Assembly: GCA_918026815.1 (NCBI GenBank)
Contig: CAKJVC010000075.1
Span: forward strand, 124,001 to 188,000
Source: Chalara sp. BL73
Taxonomy: Eukaryota > Ascomycota > Leotiomycetes > Helotiales
Direction of reading: 5' to 3'
Length of the DNA stretch: 64,000 bases
Of the stretch, positions 47,901 through 58,800 are shown piece after piece; position 1 is the first letter of the stretch; the number at the start of each line of letters is the position of its first letter. The notes under the pieces are model-generated. The model made no database searches and was not told where the DNA came from. It saw only the letters and a list, made by a program, of their open reading frames with translations. The translations under genes and the position numbers were made by a program.

Positions 47901-50900
47901 AATATTTTTAAAAAAAAAAATATTTTTTAAAAAAAATAAACGAAATACTTTTAAAAAAAACGTTTTTTAAAAATAAACTTAAAAAGTTTATACGCAAAAA
48001 AAAAGTATATTATTTAGTTTAAAAATATAAAAAACTTTCGCAAATTAAAATTAAGCTTTTTTAATTTACCGAAGCCGAAAAAAACGAGTTTATTTTTTAG
48101 TTTGTTATATTCGACAACGATTTTTAATACAAAATTACTTTTTATTTTAAAATTACTTTAAATTGAAATTTGTATAACAAATTAAAAAAAAAAAAAAAAA
48201 AAAAAATAAACAGTAAACTTGTTATAAAACTTTATTTTTTTTTATTGTTCGTTTTAAAACGCTAAATTTTTTTTTTTTTTTTTTATATTTAAAAAAGTTT
48301 TTTATTATTATTATTAAGTTTTGTATTTGCAGTACTATTTTTTTTTAAAAAGTTGCAATATATTTACTTTATTAAAACAGAAATTTGCTTTGTTATTACG
48401 CTTTATGCATTTAATACATAACAATTTACTTTTTTTTTTAGCAAATATATTTACTTTTTACAAACGGTTTTTTTTAATCGAAAAATTGTTAGTTTTAAAT
48501 ACTAACTATTTTTAAATATAAAAAACTTTTACTTTTTAACGCACTTTTTTTTAAACACATTAAAACAACTATTTTGCTATAGCAGTGTTTTACTGTTTTT
48601 TTTATTTTGCTACTAATACGTTTTGTTTATTATTATTTTTTTGTTTATTATATTTTTAGTATTTTTTATTTTTGTTTTGCTTGCAAAACTTATTATTTTA
48701 GTTTTACAGTATAACAAAAATACTTTTTTTATTTTAAAGTTACTTTAAATTAAAACGTTATATTTTTAATTTACAAGCAAAATCCGTAATACGAACTACT
48801 ATATTTAGCGTAATTCGAAAAAAGCTTTAATTTAAAATTACTTTAAGTAAAAATAGCGTCGAACAAACAAAATAAAAGCAAAAAGCTAGCTGTATTAAAA
48901 AAAACTTTAAAAATATTTAATCGATTTTTTCCGGCTAGCTTATTAAATACTTAACTTCGATTATATATTTTAAACAAACGAAAGCTCGGCTAGTTTTAGC
49001 AATTAAACAGCGAATTATTACTTTTTTTAATGCTTAAAACTAAAAAAAAAAAAAAAAAAAAAACTAAAAACGTTTTCGACACAATATTACGTTTAAAGTT
49101 TGCGAAATTTACTACAAAAAATACGAAGCAAAATAATTTACAATTAGCAGCAATTTTTGTTAAAACTGCAAGTATAAAACTTGCTATTATTACTTTTTAA
49201 CAAATTATTTAAAACAAAAATCGTTAAATACAAAAATTACTACGAATAGTAAACGCAAATGTTCGTAAAGCCGAAAATACGCTATACAAAGTTTAAAACG
49301 TAGTTAAACTAGCGATTAAAAAAACTAAACAGTTTAACATTATAGCCGACTTTAACATAAATATAAAAAGTATTAAAAAACACGTTTTTTTATTAAATTT
49401 GTTTAAAAAAACAAATTTTTTTTTATTAAATTTGTTACAAAAAACTGAACAAACGAACGAAAATTAGCTTTAATAAAATATTTTAAAAACTTTTACTAAA
49501 AAGAATTTTTAACTAAAAAAATATTGCTGTTTAATTTTAGTTATATATCGAAAAAATTCAAAAACGTTTGTTTAGTTATTTAAGTTTTAAATCGAAAAAT
49601 TGCAAACCGAAATAAGCACTTTAAAAAACACGTATTAAAAAAAAATGTTAAAACTCGGTTAAAACTTAAAATTAAAAATATAAATAATTTTAAAAAAAAC
49701 GTTAAAACAAACGAACACAATTTGCAAGTTTATTTCGATAATATAGTAAAAGTTATTAAAAAGAAAGTCGTATAATTAAAACTTTTTTATAATAGTTTTA
49801 CGAGTTTGCTTAAACTAAATGTTAAATAAAAACATCGAGTTTTTTTTACTTATAGCAATAAACAAAAAAATATTTCGAGTTTTGCCGAAAACGTTAAAAA
49901 TTATGTTTTAAAAACTAAAAAAAATGCTACAAACTTAAATAGTACACTTTTAAAAATTAACGAACTTTTAACTAAAAATTAATTACTACTTAATAAACAT
50001 TTTTATTTAAAACTTAATTAAACAACAATTTTAGCAGATTTTACAAACTTTATTTTAAAACTATTTTAAGTTAAAAATCAAAACTTTAAGTTTTTGGAAC
50101 TACTAAAAGCTTTCGCGCTTTTATTAAAAAATTTAGTGTTTAAACAGCTAGTTTTTGCAACGGAAATAGTCGATATAAAAGCGCTTTTTTTTATAATGCT
50201 TTTTAGCCGATTAACAATTTTATTTTAAAGTTACTTTAAGTTAAAACAACAAAAAACAATAACTAAAAAGTTTATTAATTCGCTAAATTTAAAGCTACTT
50301 AAATAGTAGCTATTAAAAGCTTTTTTTATTTATAACGAAACGAAAAAAACATAAAACAAACTAATCGAGTCGCTTAGCTTTTAATAATTAAATTTTTTAA
50401 AGTTTTAAAAAATTCGGCTCGAGTTAGTTTAAATATACAAAAAACGACTTTATTGCTTAAATAGTTGCTGCAAAATACTAGAATTTCTGCTGCTAAAATA
50501 AACCGGTAAACTAAGTTTAAAAAAAAAGCGAATTTTAAAAAAAACAATTCGTACAAAGTAAAATTAATATACGTTTGCTGAAAAAGATTTTTAAAATAAA
50601 AATTTTTTGTCGAATAAGCCGAAATTTTAAAGTTAACGTTAAAAAAGTTTTTTAAAGTTATTTAACAATTAAAAATAAATGTTTTTGTTTTAAAAAACTT
50701 AAATACTACAATAAATACATTTTGTAAAAAACATTTTTTAGTTTTTAGTAAAAATATTAGCTTAGTTATGCACAGTACAAACTATAACAATGTAAAAATT
50801 ACAACTAAAGTTTTTCGAAAACAATTTATTACAATTTTAAAAAAAAAAAAAAAAAATTTGTAATGTTTCGATTTTTAAACGTTTATTATGTTTAGTTTAA

Positions 50901-52948
50901 AAAAAATAAAGTTGCAAACGAAATACGTAATCGATCGAACTTTAGCTATTACAATTAGCAACCGAACAATAAAGTTTTTTTAAATTACGATTTTCGCGAA
51001 ATCGAAATATATACGAAACTTAACAAATATTTCGTATTGTTTAAGTTAAATAACAAAAAAAAAGCTTTTATAGTATTTAAAACAGTTGTTTTTTTGAACA
51101 ATTTAAAAAAAAAAGTTAAAAAAAAGCTTTTTAAAAACTTGCGATTTATTAAACATTTTTTTAATGCAATATTCGAAAAAATTCGTTTTTATACGTATTA
51201 TTAAAAACACAAAACATTAAACTTTTTTTTATACTATAAATTTGCAATATATTTGCTCGCATTTTAGTATATTCGACAATATTTAGTTTATTACTTACAC
51301 GCTATTTTAACAAAAAATAATAAAATAACTCGGTTTATATTGTTATTTTTTTTACTAATTTTTTTAATATATAAAAAAAAAAGTAAACTAATTGTAAAAT
51401 TTAATTTATTCGAGTTAAACTACACGAAAATTTCCGAGCGAACGCGAAACTATATTATTATTTCGAAGAAAAAAAACTTAAAAAAACTTAAAAGTATATA
51501 CAAAAATTTATTGCGCTATTGTTAGCAAAATGAAATTTAAATAGTTAAATAATTTTAACTTTAAAAACTTAAAAAACTTTTTAAATGCAACGGTTTATAT
51601 ACAATTTATTATAAAAAAAACTCGCTTTATAGTTAAGTAAAAAAAAAAAAAAACTAAAATAAACGCTTTTTGCAAAACTTGAAATTTCGATATATTTTAG
51701 TTATTAAAAAAAATATAACAAGCTTATAGTCGTTGTTTTTGTAAACTATATAACAGTAATTAAAAATTTTAAAACTAAAAAGTTATAAACTAAAACCGGC
51801 GTATTTTTAAAAAACTTAACAAAAACACACTAAAATTTTACAATGTTAAACTAGCTAAAATACCGTTTAAACAATAAATTGCGAAACTTGCTTTTTAATT
51901 TTTTTGTAGTTGTTGCATTTTGTTTAGTTAACTTTTTGTTTTAAACTTTAATCGAACAGTTATCGTAAAACTACTTAAAAGTTATTAACGTTCGAAATAT
52001 ATTTTTTAAATTAAACTTTAAAAAACTAGTTAAATACTTTTTCGAATAAAAAGCAAAATTTATGTTTTAAGTTGTTAAACTACACGAACGAGCTATAAAA
52101 ATAAAACAAAAAATGTACTTTACTACTTTTTACGCTTTTTTTGCTAAAAACTTTAAAAATAAAAAACTTAAAGCCGATTATGCATTTTTCAACAAAAATA
52201 CACTTTCGAACAAAACTATTTTAAAGTTACTTTAAGTTAAAAAAAGCCCGGCTGCAAAAATAAATAAAAAATTTCAACAAAATACTTTAAAAATAAATAC
52301 TACTGCAAATAAACCGGTTACTTTTTAAAAAAACGAATTTAGCATAAAAACCAAAATCGACAAAACTTTTTTTAAAGTATTCAGCTTTTTAACCGCTTTA
52401 AAAAATAATACATTTAAAACAAACTTAAATATTATAATAAAGTACTTTAGTCGAATTACTTTTAAGCAAATAAAAAAAAAAAAAAAAAAAAAAAATTAAA
52501 AGAATTTAGCTATTTCGAAACTTTCGACTTGCTTACAGCTAAAATCTTTAAAAATTTAATCGTTAGCGCTCGGAATACAAATATTTACATAAAAAAATTA
52601 TTCGACTTGCTTCGAAAATACAATACTAAACAATTAAAAAAAGCTATTGCAGTCTGGAAAAAAAGCGAAGTCTAAAAAAAATTGTATACAAAACTAATAA
52701 ACTACGTAATATAGTATAGTATCGAAAACTTTTTGTATTTACAAGCCGTTGTTTTTCGAAAATTCATTTCGGCAACTTTAAGCGTATTATTTTAAAATAA
52801 CTCCGAATTGAAAACGTTGTAAAATATAAATAACTGCTGCCAGAAAAACAAAAAATGCTTTGTTTTTTACTTCTTTTTTGTATTATAGTATTTCTTTTTT
52901 TTTTTTTTGTACGTTTAAAAGCGAGCTTATATTTATCGAAAAAACAAA
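47901..52948. other. Element D, long unassigned 3' region
   Basis: About 5 kb between integrase and the 3' LTR. A plus-strand stretch near 49240-49370 reads VNANVRKAENTLYKV, stop, NVVKLAIKKTKQFNIIADFN, weakly like an endonuclease, and 51340-51525 is open (61 codons), but I cannot assign either. Several copies of an AAAGTTACTTTAAGTTAAAA word lie here. It could hold extra ORFs of a large element or an older nested insert. Confidence 0.4.
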
Positions 52949-53122
52949 TATAAGCAGAATAAAGTAAGTGCTTGAAAAGAAACAATTTCTTAAGTATAAA
53001 TGTACTTTAGTTTTTTTTTTATAGAATTAATCAAGCAAAAACGAAGTTACTTTTTATTAAAAATGATTTATAAGTCCTTAGATCGAAGTTACGAAGTCAC
53101 ACACCGGTTTATTCCTATCACA
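52949..53122 (+). repeat. Element D 3' LTR
   Basis: 174 bp. The inner left part is mutated; the outer right end is nearly intact (TTACGAAGTCACACACCGGT). Confidence 0.9.
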
Positions 53123-53618
53123 CTACTAAGTCGGAATAAATATAAACTGTAAAAAATATGTGCAAAATTGTTAAGTTTACAAAAGATTTTATTAAAACTA
53201 AACAAAACAACGAAGATTTTTTTATTTATTACTAGTACTTTTGTACTTTATACAGTATTTATATATAAATTTTAAAGATTTCTTTAAAAACAAGTATAAA
53301 TATAATTGTATTTTAGTGTTTATCGACTAATTCGGAAAAAATTTAGTAACTATTTCGTACTATTAAAACATTAATGCCCGAAAACTAGCTACTTTATTTA
53401 TTTAATAAATTTATCGATTTAAACACACTTTGGAGTTTATTGTATTTAACAAAAAACTACAGTTTGTATTATTATTCTGGAAAAAAGTCTGTAAAATAAT
53501 CGGCGTAAAAATTAAACTTTTAACGGCGTACTACAAGCAAACGAATAGCTAAACCGAAATTATAAACAAATATATCGACTTTCGATTTAAGCTTTTTGTT
53601 AATTACTATTAAAACAAT
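53123..53618 (+). pseudogene. Element B integrase core, first part
   Basis: It continues the integrase after D: GININCKKYVQNC, then FIDQFGKNLVTI-like text, ARKLATLFI, FKHTLEFIVFNKKLQFVLLF and KVCKIIGVKIKLLTAYYKQT, ending at FVNYY before the TRIM insertion. This is the DDE core of a gypsy integrase with the usual AYHPQT-type motif. Confidence 0.8.
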
Positions 53619-53680
53619 TGTCATGCTAAAAGTGACCACTTATTACAATTTGATTAATGCACCTTATATCCTATGTGACA
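53619..53680. repeat. TRIM left terminal direct repeat
   Basis: 62 bp, identical to 53943-54004. Confidence 0.95.
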
Positions 53681-53942
53681 CACCCCCCAGAGGCAATGCT
53701 GAGTAATCACATTGTCTCTGAAGAACCGGCGAGTATGTCACGTGCGCATCACGTGACCTATGATCTTTGTAGAAAGATTTTATCACGTGACCTGTTTTTC
53801 GTAGTCTATTGCTATAAGATCACGTGTGAGACTTCTGGCTCACGTGATCTAAGCGAGACTAGCGCGCACTTCATAGAATTTGGCGAAAAAACGCGCGGAG
53901 TGTGGTCGAGATTTTCACCACTGCGCTAACCGAGCTCATAAC

Positions 53943-54004
53943 TGTCATGCTAAAAGTGACCACTTATTACAATTTGATTAATGCACCTTATATCCTATGT
54001 GACA
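53943..54004. repeat. TRIM right terminal direct repeat
   Basis: 62 bp, identical to 53619-53680, followed by the second ACAAT. Confidence 0.95.
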
Positions 54005-54638
54005 ACAATTAAAGTAAACTAATTTTTATAATAAACAAAGTTTAAATAACTTTTTTTTATACTTTTATCGGAATAACTTCGTATTAGCTTAAGTATAAAA
54101 TAAAGCTTAAAAACAATTAAAATTAAAAAACTTTAAAAAGTACTACTTTATTAAAAAAGCTGAATTATGTAAACGTTCGAAACTTAGCCGAACGTATAAA
54201 AAATGCTTGAAAAACCGTACAAAAAAATATAAAAAAAGTTTAAAAACGTATAATAACGCAAGTAAACAAACATTAAAAACTTATCGATTTTAAAGTAAAT
54301 AAAAAGATTTATTTATCGACAAAAAACCTAAAAAGCTTTCGACTAAACAAAAAGCTAGCTAACTAGTATAAAAAACTTTTTCGGATTTTCGAACAAATAA
54401 AACATTTGTATAAGTTAAAACTGCTATTAAGTTCGAAAATTCACGATATTTTTGTACTAAAGTTTTTAATAAAAAATCCGAACAATTTTTTACTAAAACA
54501 AAAAAATTCTAAGTTTAGTAAACAAGTTATAGCTAAACAAAAAAAATAAAAAGTAAAAAAAATTGTAGCAGTACGCAAATTTCGTAATTTATTGAAATAC
54601 TAAGTAAGTTAAGTAAAACACGATTTAAATACTATTTA
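54005..54638 (+). pseudogene. Element B integrase C-terminus and start of chromodomain
   Basis: The frame carries KIHDIFVLKFLIKNPNNFLL (FHPSLL-type motif of gypsy integrases) near 54430, then VKKIVAVRKFRNLLKY with RIP-type stops, the start of a chromodomain. It breaks at 54638 where element C is inserted and resumes at 61283. Confidence 0.8.
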
Positions 54639-55099
54639 TGTAACGTACGGGGTAGCCTTAGGCCTAGGTAGCTGGGCTTAAAGCTCGTTGGTTGGTATAG
54701 TATGTATAAAATAGACTAGACACTGCTTTTCACTAAAGAGTGAAACGTTACAAGTATAACAAAGACTGTATTGCTAAACTATAATAAAGTTTGAGCACGA
54801 AGCTTTTAAGCTATAAAACTACGACTACTTATATACTATAGTTAAGTTGGAGTTTTTGTTTTTTTTTGAAGTTTCTGGATTTTAGTAAAGTTTTTAAACT
54901 TTTCCAGACTTTATTACGTGACATAGTCGCGGTTTCCAGAAGTTAATAAGCCGTTTGCTTTTTTATTTACTTAAAGTCCTAAAATACTGGCTGTTTCCGA
55001 AACTTACGTTTTTGAGATTTTTATTAGTCTTAGAACGCTGAAGCGTTTTAAAGCTTTTTTTTTAAAGTTTTAACGAGTTCCAGAATTCGGTTCGTGACA
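54639..55099 (-). repeat. Element C 3' LTR
   Basis: 461 bp. The outer left part is little mutated (ACGGGGTAGCCTTAGGCCT); the inner part is mutated. Confidence 0.95.
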
Positions 55100-55188
55100 T
55101 TATTTTTCTTTCGCTTTAGCGTGCTTTCACGTTTAAATACAAGTAAAAAAATCTCGCGCAAAAAGCATAGCTTTCTTTTTTTTTTATT

Positions 55189-55764
55189 ATGCTATTTCAG
55201 CGCACGAGCAAAGTTAAAAATCGTAGTAAAAGTTTGTTTAAAAAAAAAATTTGCAAAAAATTTAAATTAGCTGATTTTATCGAGTTTGTCGGCGAAGAAA
55301 TGTTTTCGTGTACTCGGTGTAAAAAAAAGAATTTAAAATGTGTTGCTGATTTAAAAAAAAAGCGTTCGGCGAAGTGTTCAGAATGTATACAAGTAAAGTG
55401 TTTTTGCGACGTAGAAATTCTTTTAGCAAACAAGTAAGATTTCTAAGTACTCCGCTCGGCCGACTGAATAGCTATCGACTGTCAGCTCGAAAAGCTAAAC
55501 GAAAAAAAGAAAGCTGCTATAGCCAAAATTTTTCGCCTGAAGAAACAAAAAGCATTCGTTAAAAATCGTCGAAAAGAAATAGCTTGTCGTAGTTTTCGCT
55601 ATTTGAAAAAATTGAATGCTGTCGAAAAAAAAAAAAAAAAAGAAATTAAAGCAAAAAAAAACGAAAAGCAGAAGCAAGCCGCTGCTGCTAGCGTCGTTTT
55701 TGCTGCTAGCGAATTTTATAACGATTTTTTAGCGAAATTTTTTAGTTTTTCAAACTTTTTTTAA
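55189..55764 (+). pseudogene. Element C antisense ORF: Cys-rich protein with charged helical tail
   Basis: Opposite to the element's own coding strand, the frame from ATG 55189 reads ADFIEFVGEEMFSCTRCKKK, NLKCVADLKKKRSAKCSECI and QVKCFCDVE, is interrupted by three stops (55435, 55444 and 55465), then continues in the same frame with EKLNEKKKAAIAKIFRLKKQ, NRRKEIACRSFRYLKKLNAV, a poly-Lys run and QKQAAAASVVFAASEF to a stop at 55762. It matches the E1 ORF at 33720-34214 in Cys spacing, tail motif (RRKE..xRSF..L..L) and position between pol and the 3' LTR. Function unknown. Confidence 0.6.
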
Positions 55765-55861
55765 GCAAATTAAAATTTTGTTAATAAAACTTTGCTAACA
55801 ATTCAAAGCAATTAAAGTTGTTTTTAAATTTTTATGTGTTTTTTGAATATAAGTAGTTTTT

Positions 55862-58800
55862 TTATTTAACGAAGTATTTAACTTGTGTTTTAACGTACTT
55901 GCAGTTTAGAATTTGTTTTACTTTATACTCGGCGTTTAAGTTAGCTAAAAGAATTTCGGTTTTTAGTGCTAGTAAAACGTTTAGTAATGCTTTTTCGAGC
56001 AAAAATACGTGAAATACTAAATAGATATTTATGTTTTTAAACAAATTCAATTTGTAGTTTAAAGTTTTTTTGACTTTTTTGATTTTGTATAGTTTTAGTT
56101 TTTTGTAGTTTAGTTTGTTATTTAGTTTTTTAGTGTTAATGTTTTTTTTAAACAAATAAACTTTTTTTTTTTTTTCGAAAGTAAGCTTTTAACTACGTTT
56201 TTTGTTGTAATAGTAAACGTTTCTTTTTGCTACAAACTGCAGGTTTTCTACTAGTTTTTTGTGCAGTTTTTTAATATTTTAAACTTTAACGCGAGCATGT
56301 TTATTGTCGATATCCGTAATTTTTAGTTTTTTGTATACTATTAGCTTGTAGCTACAGTTAGCAAAAAATAGTAAAACTAGTGTCGTTTTTGTAGTCGAAT
56401 TGTTGTATGCGAATTGTGCAAGTAACAATAGTTAAACTTAATTGTTTTGTTTGTAGTTAATATAGTATTTTAAGTATATTTTTACTATTTGGTTTATTTT
56501 TTCGGTTTAGCTATTTGTTTGTAAGTAAAAAAACGTAAACAGTTTTTTTTTAGCGTTTAACTGCGCTATAAAACTTGTTTAAAACTTAAATGTAAAAAGT
56601 TTGTTTTTGTTTAATATAATTTTTTTTAGTAATTTATGCGAAACGATTACTTTTTTAAAAAAAGTGTATATAAAGTTTTTTGCTGTACTTAACTCGTAGT
56701 ATAAAACGAGTATTACATATTTTGTTAGTTTTTTTACTATAACTAGAATAAAATCGTATTTTACTTTTATTATTAGATTTTTAAACTTCGAAAATTTAAC
56801 AATAAAGTTTTAAAATATTGATTTTTATAGTGTAAGTAATATCGAAATTGTTTGCATTTGCTTATAAAAAGCTCGGCGTAAAGCTTTGTTTTTAATGCAA
56901 GTATTACAACCGCTAATTATTGTTTTTACTATAGTTTTTAGTTTTAAACACTAAAAAGTTTTCGCGATTTTTTTATACGTTTTTTTGATTTTTTAGTGTT
57001 TGTATATAAAAAAACTATATTGTTTTTTAACGAAGCTTTTTTTGATTTTTTTAAGTATATACAGCTTTTTTGTTTTTTTTTGTTAAAAAATCTCGTTATT
57101 TTTTTTATTTTTTTTGAAAGTTTTTTTTAGTATTCGTTGTACGCTTAAATCTCGTTTAGCGCTATTTTTAAAGCGTGCTAACTATAGCTCGGTAAAGTTA
57201 TGTTTTACTGTTACTGCAATTTTTTTTATATTTAAAACAAAGTTTTTATTTTCGAGCTTTTTAAACAAAGCTGTTTTTTAGTATACTTTAAAGTTTTTGT
57301 ATTTTGGTTTTCTGCTAAGCGCGTTAGTTTTTGCGTTGTTTGTTTCGCTAACGTGCTTAATAATTAAGTCGAATTTTGCTAGTTTTTTAGTTTATTTAGC
57401 TAACTTTCAGTTGTTTAAAACTTTAATAATAGTAAAAATTCGAAAATTTATATAATCGGTATAAATAGTAACTGTGAATTTTGCTTTTTGTAAATAGATA
57501 CACTAGTGCTTTAGCGCTTTTACGATTGCGAGCAGTTTTTTTTTATAAATGTTATAGTTTTGTTTTGTTAACGATATTGTTTTTAAAAAGTAAACAACGA
57601 AATGTAGTTTGTTGTTGTCGTTTTTTTAAAAGTAAACTGCTTTTATTGTTGTATTTAAAACATTAATTTCAATTATGCTTTTTTTATTTTTGTTATAGTG
57701 TTAAAAAATTAGTTTTTTAGCGAACTTGTTTTTGATTTTTTTTAAAAACTGTTTTTTGATTTATTTTTTATTTAAAAAAAACGTTTTTTTTTGTTAGTTG
57801 CGTTAAGAAATAAACAAGTTTTAAGTATTTTTTAATAAATTGTCGGCAAAAGTTAACGAATTCCAGAAATAACTGCACGTTTTTAACGTTGCGTAGTAAT
57901 TTTTATTTTTAAATATTTTTGATTTTAATAAAATTTATAGCGAAATACTTTATTTCGACAATGTATTTCAAAAAATTTACTTTAATAACACTAAACTTGC
58001 ATTTCGATAATTTTAAGCAAAAGTTTACTTTCGCGAATTTTTTTATAATTTGTTTTATATGCTTTTTGTGTTTTTTCGGCTTTTTTAAAAAAATTAAAAT
58101 ATTGTCGAAATAGTATACAACTGTTTTTTATAAAAAAATTTTTAAAATGTTTTCGTTTTGTTTTTAGCAAATTGCGAAAACATTAGTTAAGTCGAAAAGC
58201 ATAATCGTGTATTTTTATAGTTTCGAAAGTAATATAAAAGCCGTTTTTTATTCGTAGCTTTTTTTAATTCGTATTAAAGCGAACGAGCTTTTTTAGTCGA
58301 GTTTAGTAAATATTTTTGTTTTAGCTAAACTGTTTTATAAATACTAGCTACTAAGTACAAAGTATACGTTTTTTATTGTAACGTTGTTTAAGCTACAATA
58401 ATTTACGCAAAGTTTTTTTTTAGGGTTTTTTTTGTTTTTTTTTTTTTTGCGTGTTAACAGTATATTCGATACTGCTAGTAATTTAGATTTTTTAATTTTT
58501 TTTTTTTTGCTAATTCTTTTATATATTTTTTAAGCGTTTTTAAAGTTTGTAAATTGTATAGTTTTAGTTTTTTAAAAAGTAGCTTTTTTTTTTTTTTTAA
58601 ATTAATTTCGTGATTTTACAGTTAGTGTTTTAGCAAAGCACGTATATTTTGTAAGTTTTTAAACAACTGTAAAAAATTTTTGTATAATACAAGTATTTAG
58701 TCGAATGCATTTTTTGTGTTTCGCTATACCGAACTTTTAGGTTTTTAAAGTTCTAGCTTAAAAAAAGCAGCGCTAACTTTTTTTTTGCTATGCGTATTTT

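Larger units (their letters stand above)
41670..53122 (+). mobile_element. Element D: 11.45-kb Ty3/gypsy LTR retrotransposon in the integrase of B
   Basis: The 174-bp LTRs at 41670-41843 and 52949-53122 read TGTGAGCAG...TATCACA (right copy begins TATAAGCAG). Flanks share CTAC (41666-41669 and 53123-53126), a 4-bp target duplication; moving the ends by one base gives ACTACT on both sides. Removing D restores the B integrase zinc domain (ARKYY, stop, VGININCKKY). D is unusually long: gag/protease, RT, RNase H and integrase fill 42-48 kb, and about 5 kb of unassigned sequence follows. Confidence 0.88.
53619..54004. mobile_element. TRIM/SMART-like miniature LTR element, 386 bp, unmutated
   Basis: Identical 62-bp direct repeats at 53619-53680 and 53943-54004 (TGTCATGC...ATGTGACA) flank a 262-bp interior, with the 5-bp target duplication ACAAT on both sides (53614-53618 and 54005-54009). 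It has no coding capacity. Direct rather than inverted repeats, TG...CA ends and a 5-bp duplication fit a terminal-repeat retrotransposon in miniature. Composition is balanced and CC/TC words are intact, unlike the surrounding element B. The interior holds five CACGTG boxes and, on the minus strand, a tRNA-like A-box. Confidence 0.88.

Noticed and set aside
48236..48280. T- and A-runs in D as terminators or telomere-like repeats
   Set aside because: They are irregular homopolymers expected in DNA of this composition and show no repeat unit.
49160..49900. A Tad-type LINE inserted in D
   Set aside because: One stretch (NIIADFN) recalls an endonuclease, but the histidine-containing motif expected further on and a LINE RT were not found, so no call is made.
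53657..53929. A 90-codon frame in the TRIM as a protein gene
   Set aside because: It starts inside the terminal repeat, has no motif, and fits chance in a short unmutated element.
53619..54004. The TRIM as a MITE or DNA transposon
   Set aside because: The 62-bp terminal repeats are direct and not inverted, ends are TG...CA, and the duplication is 5 bp.
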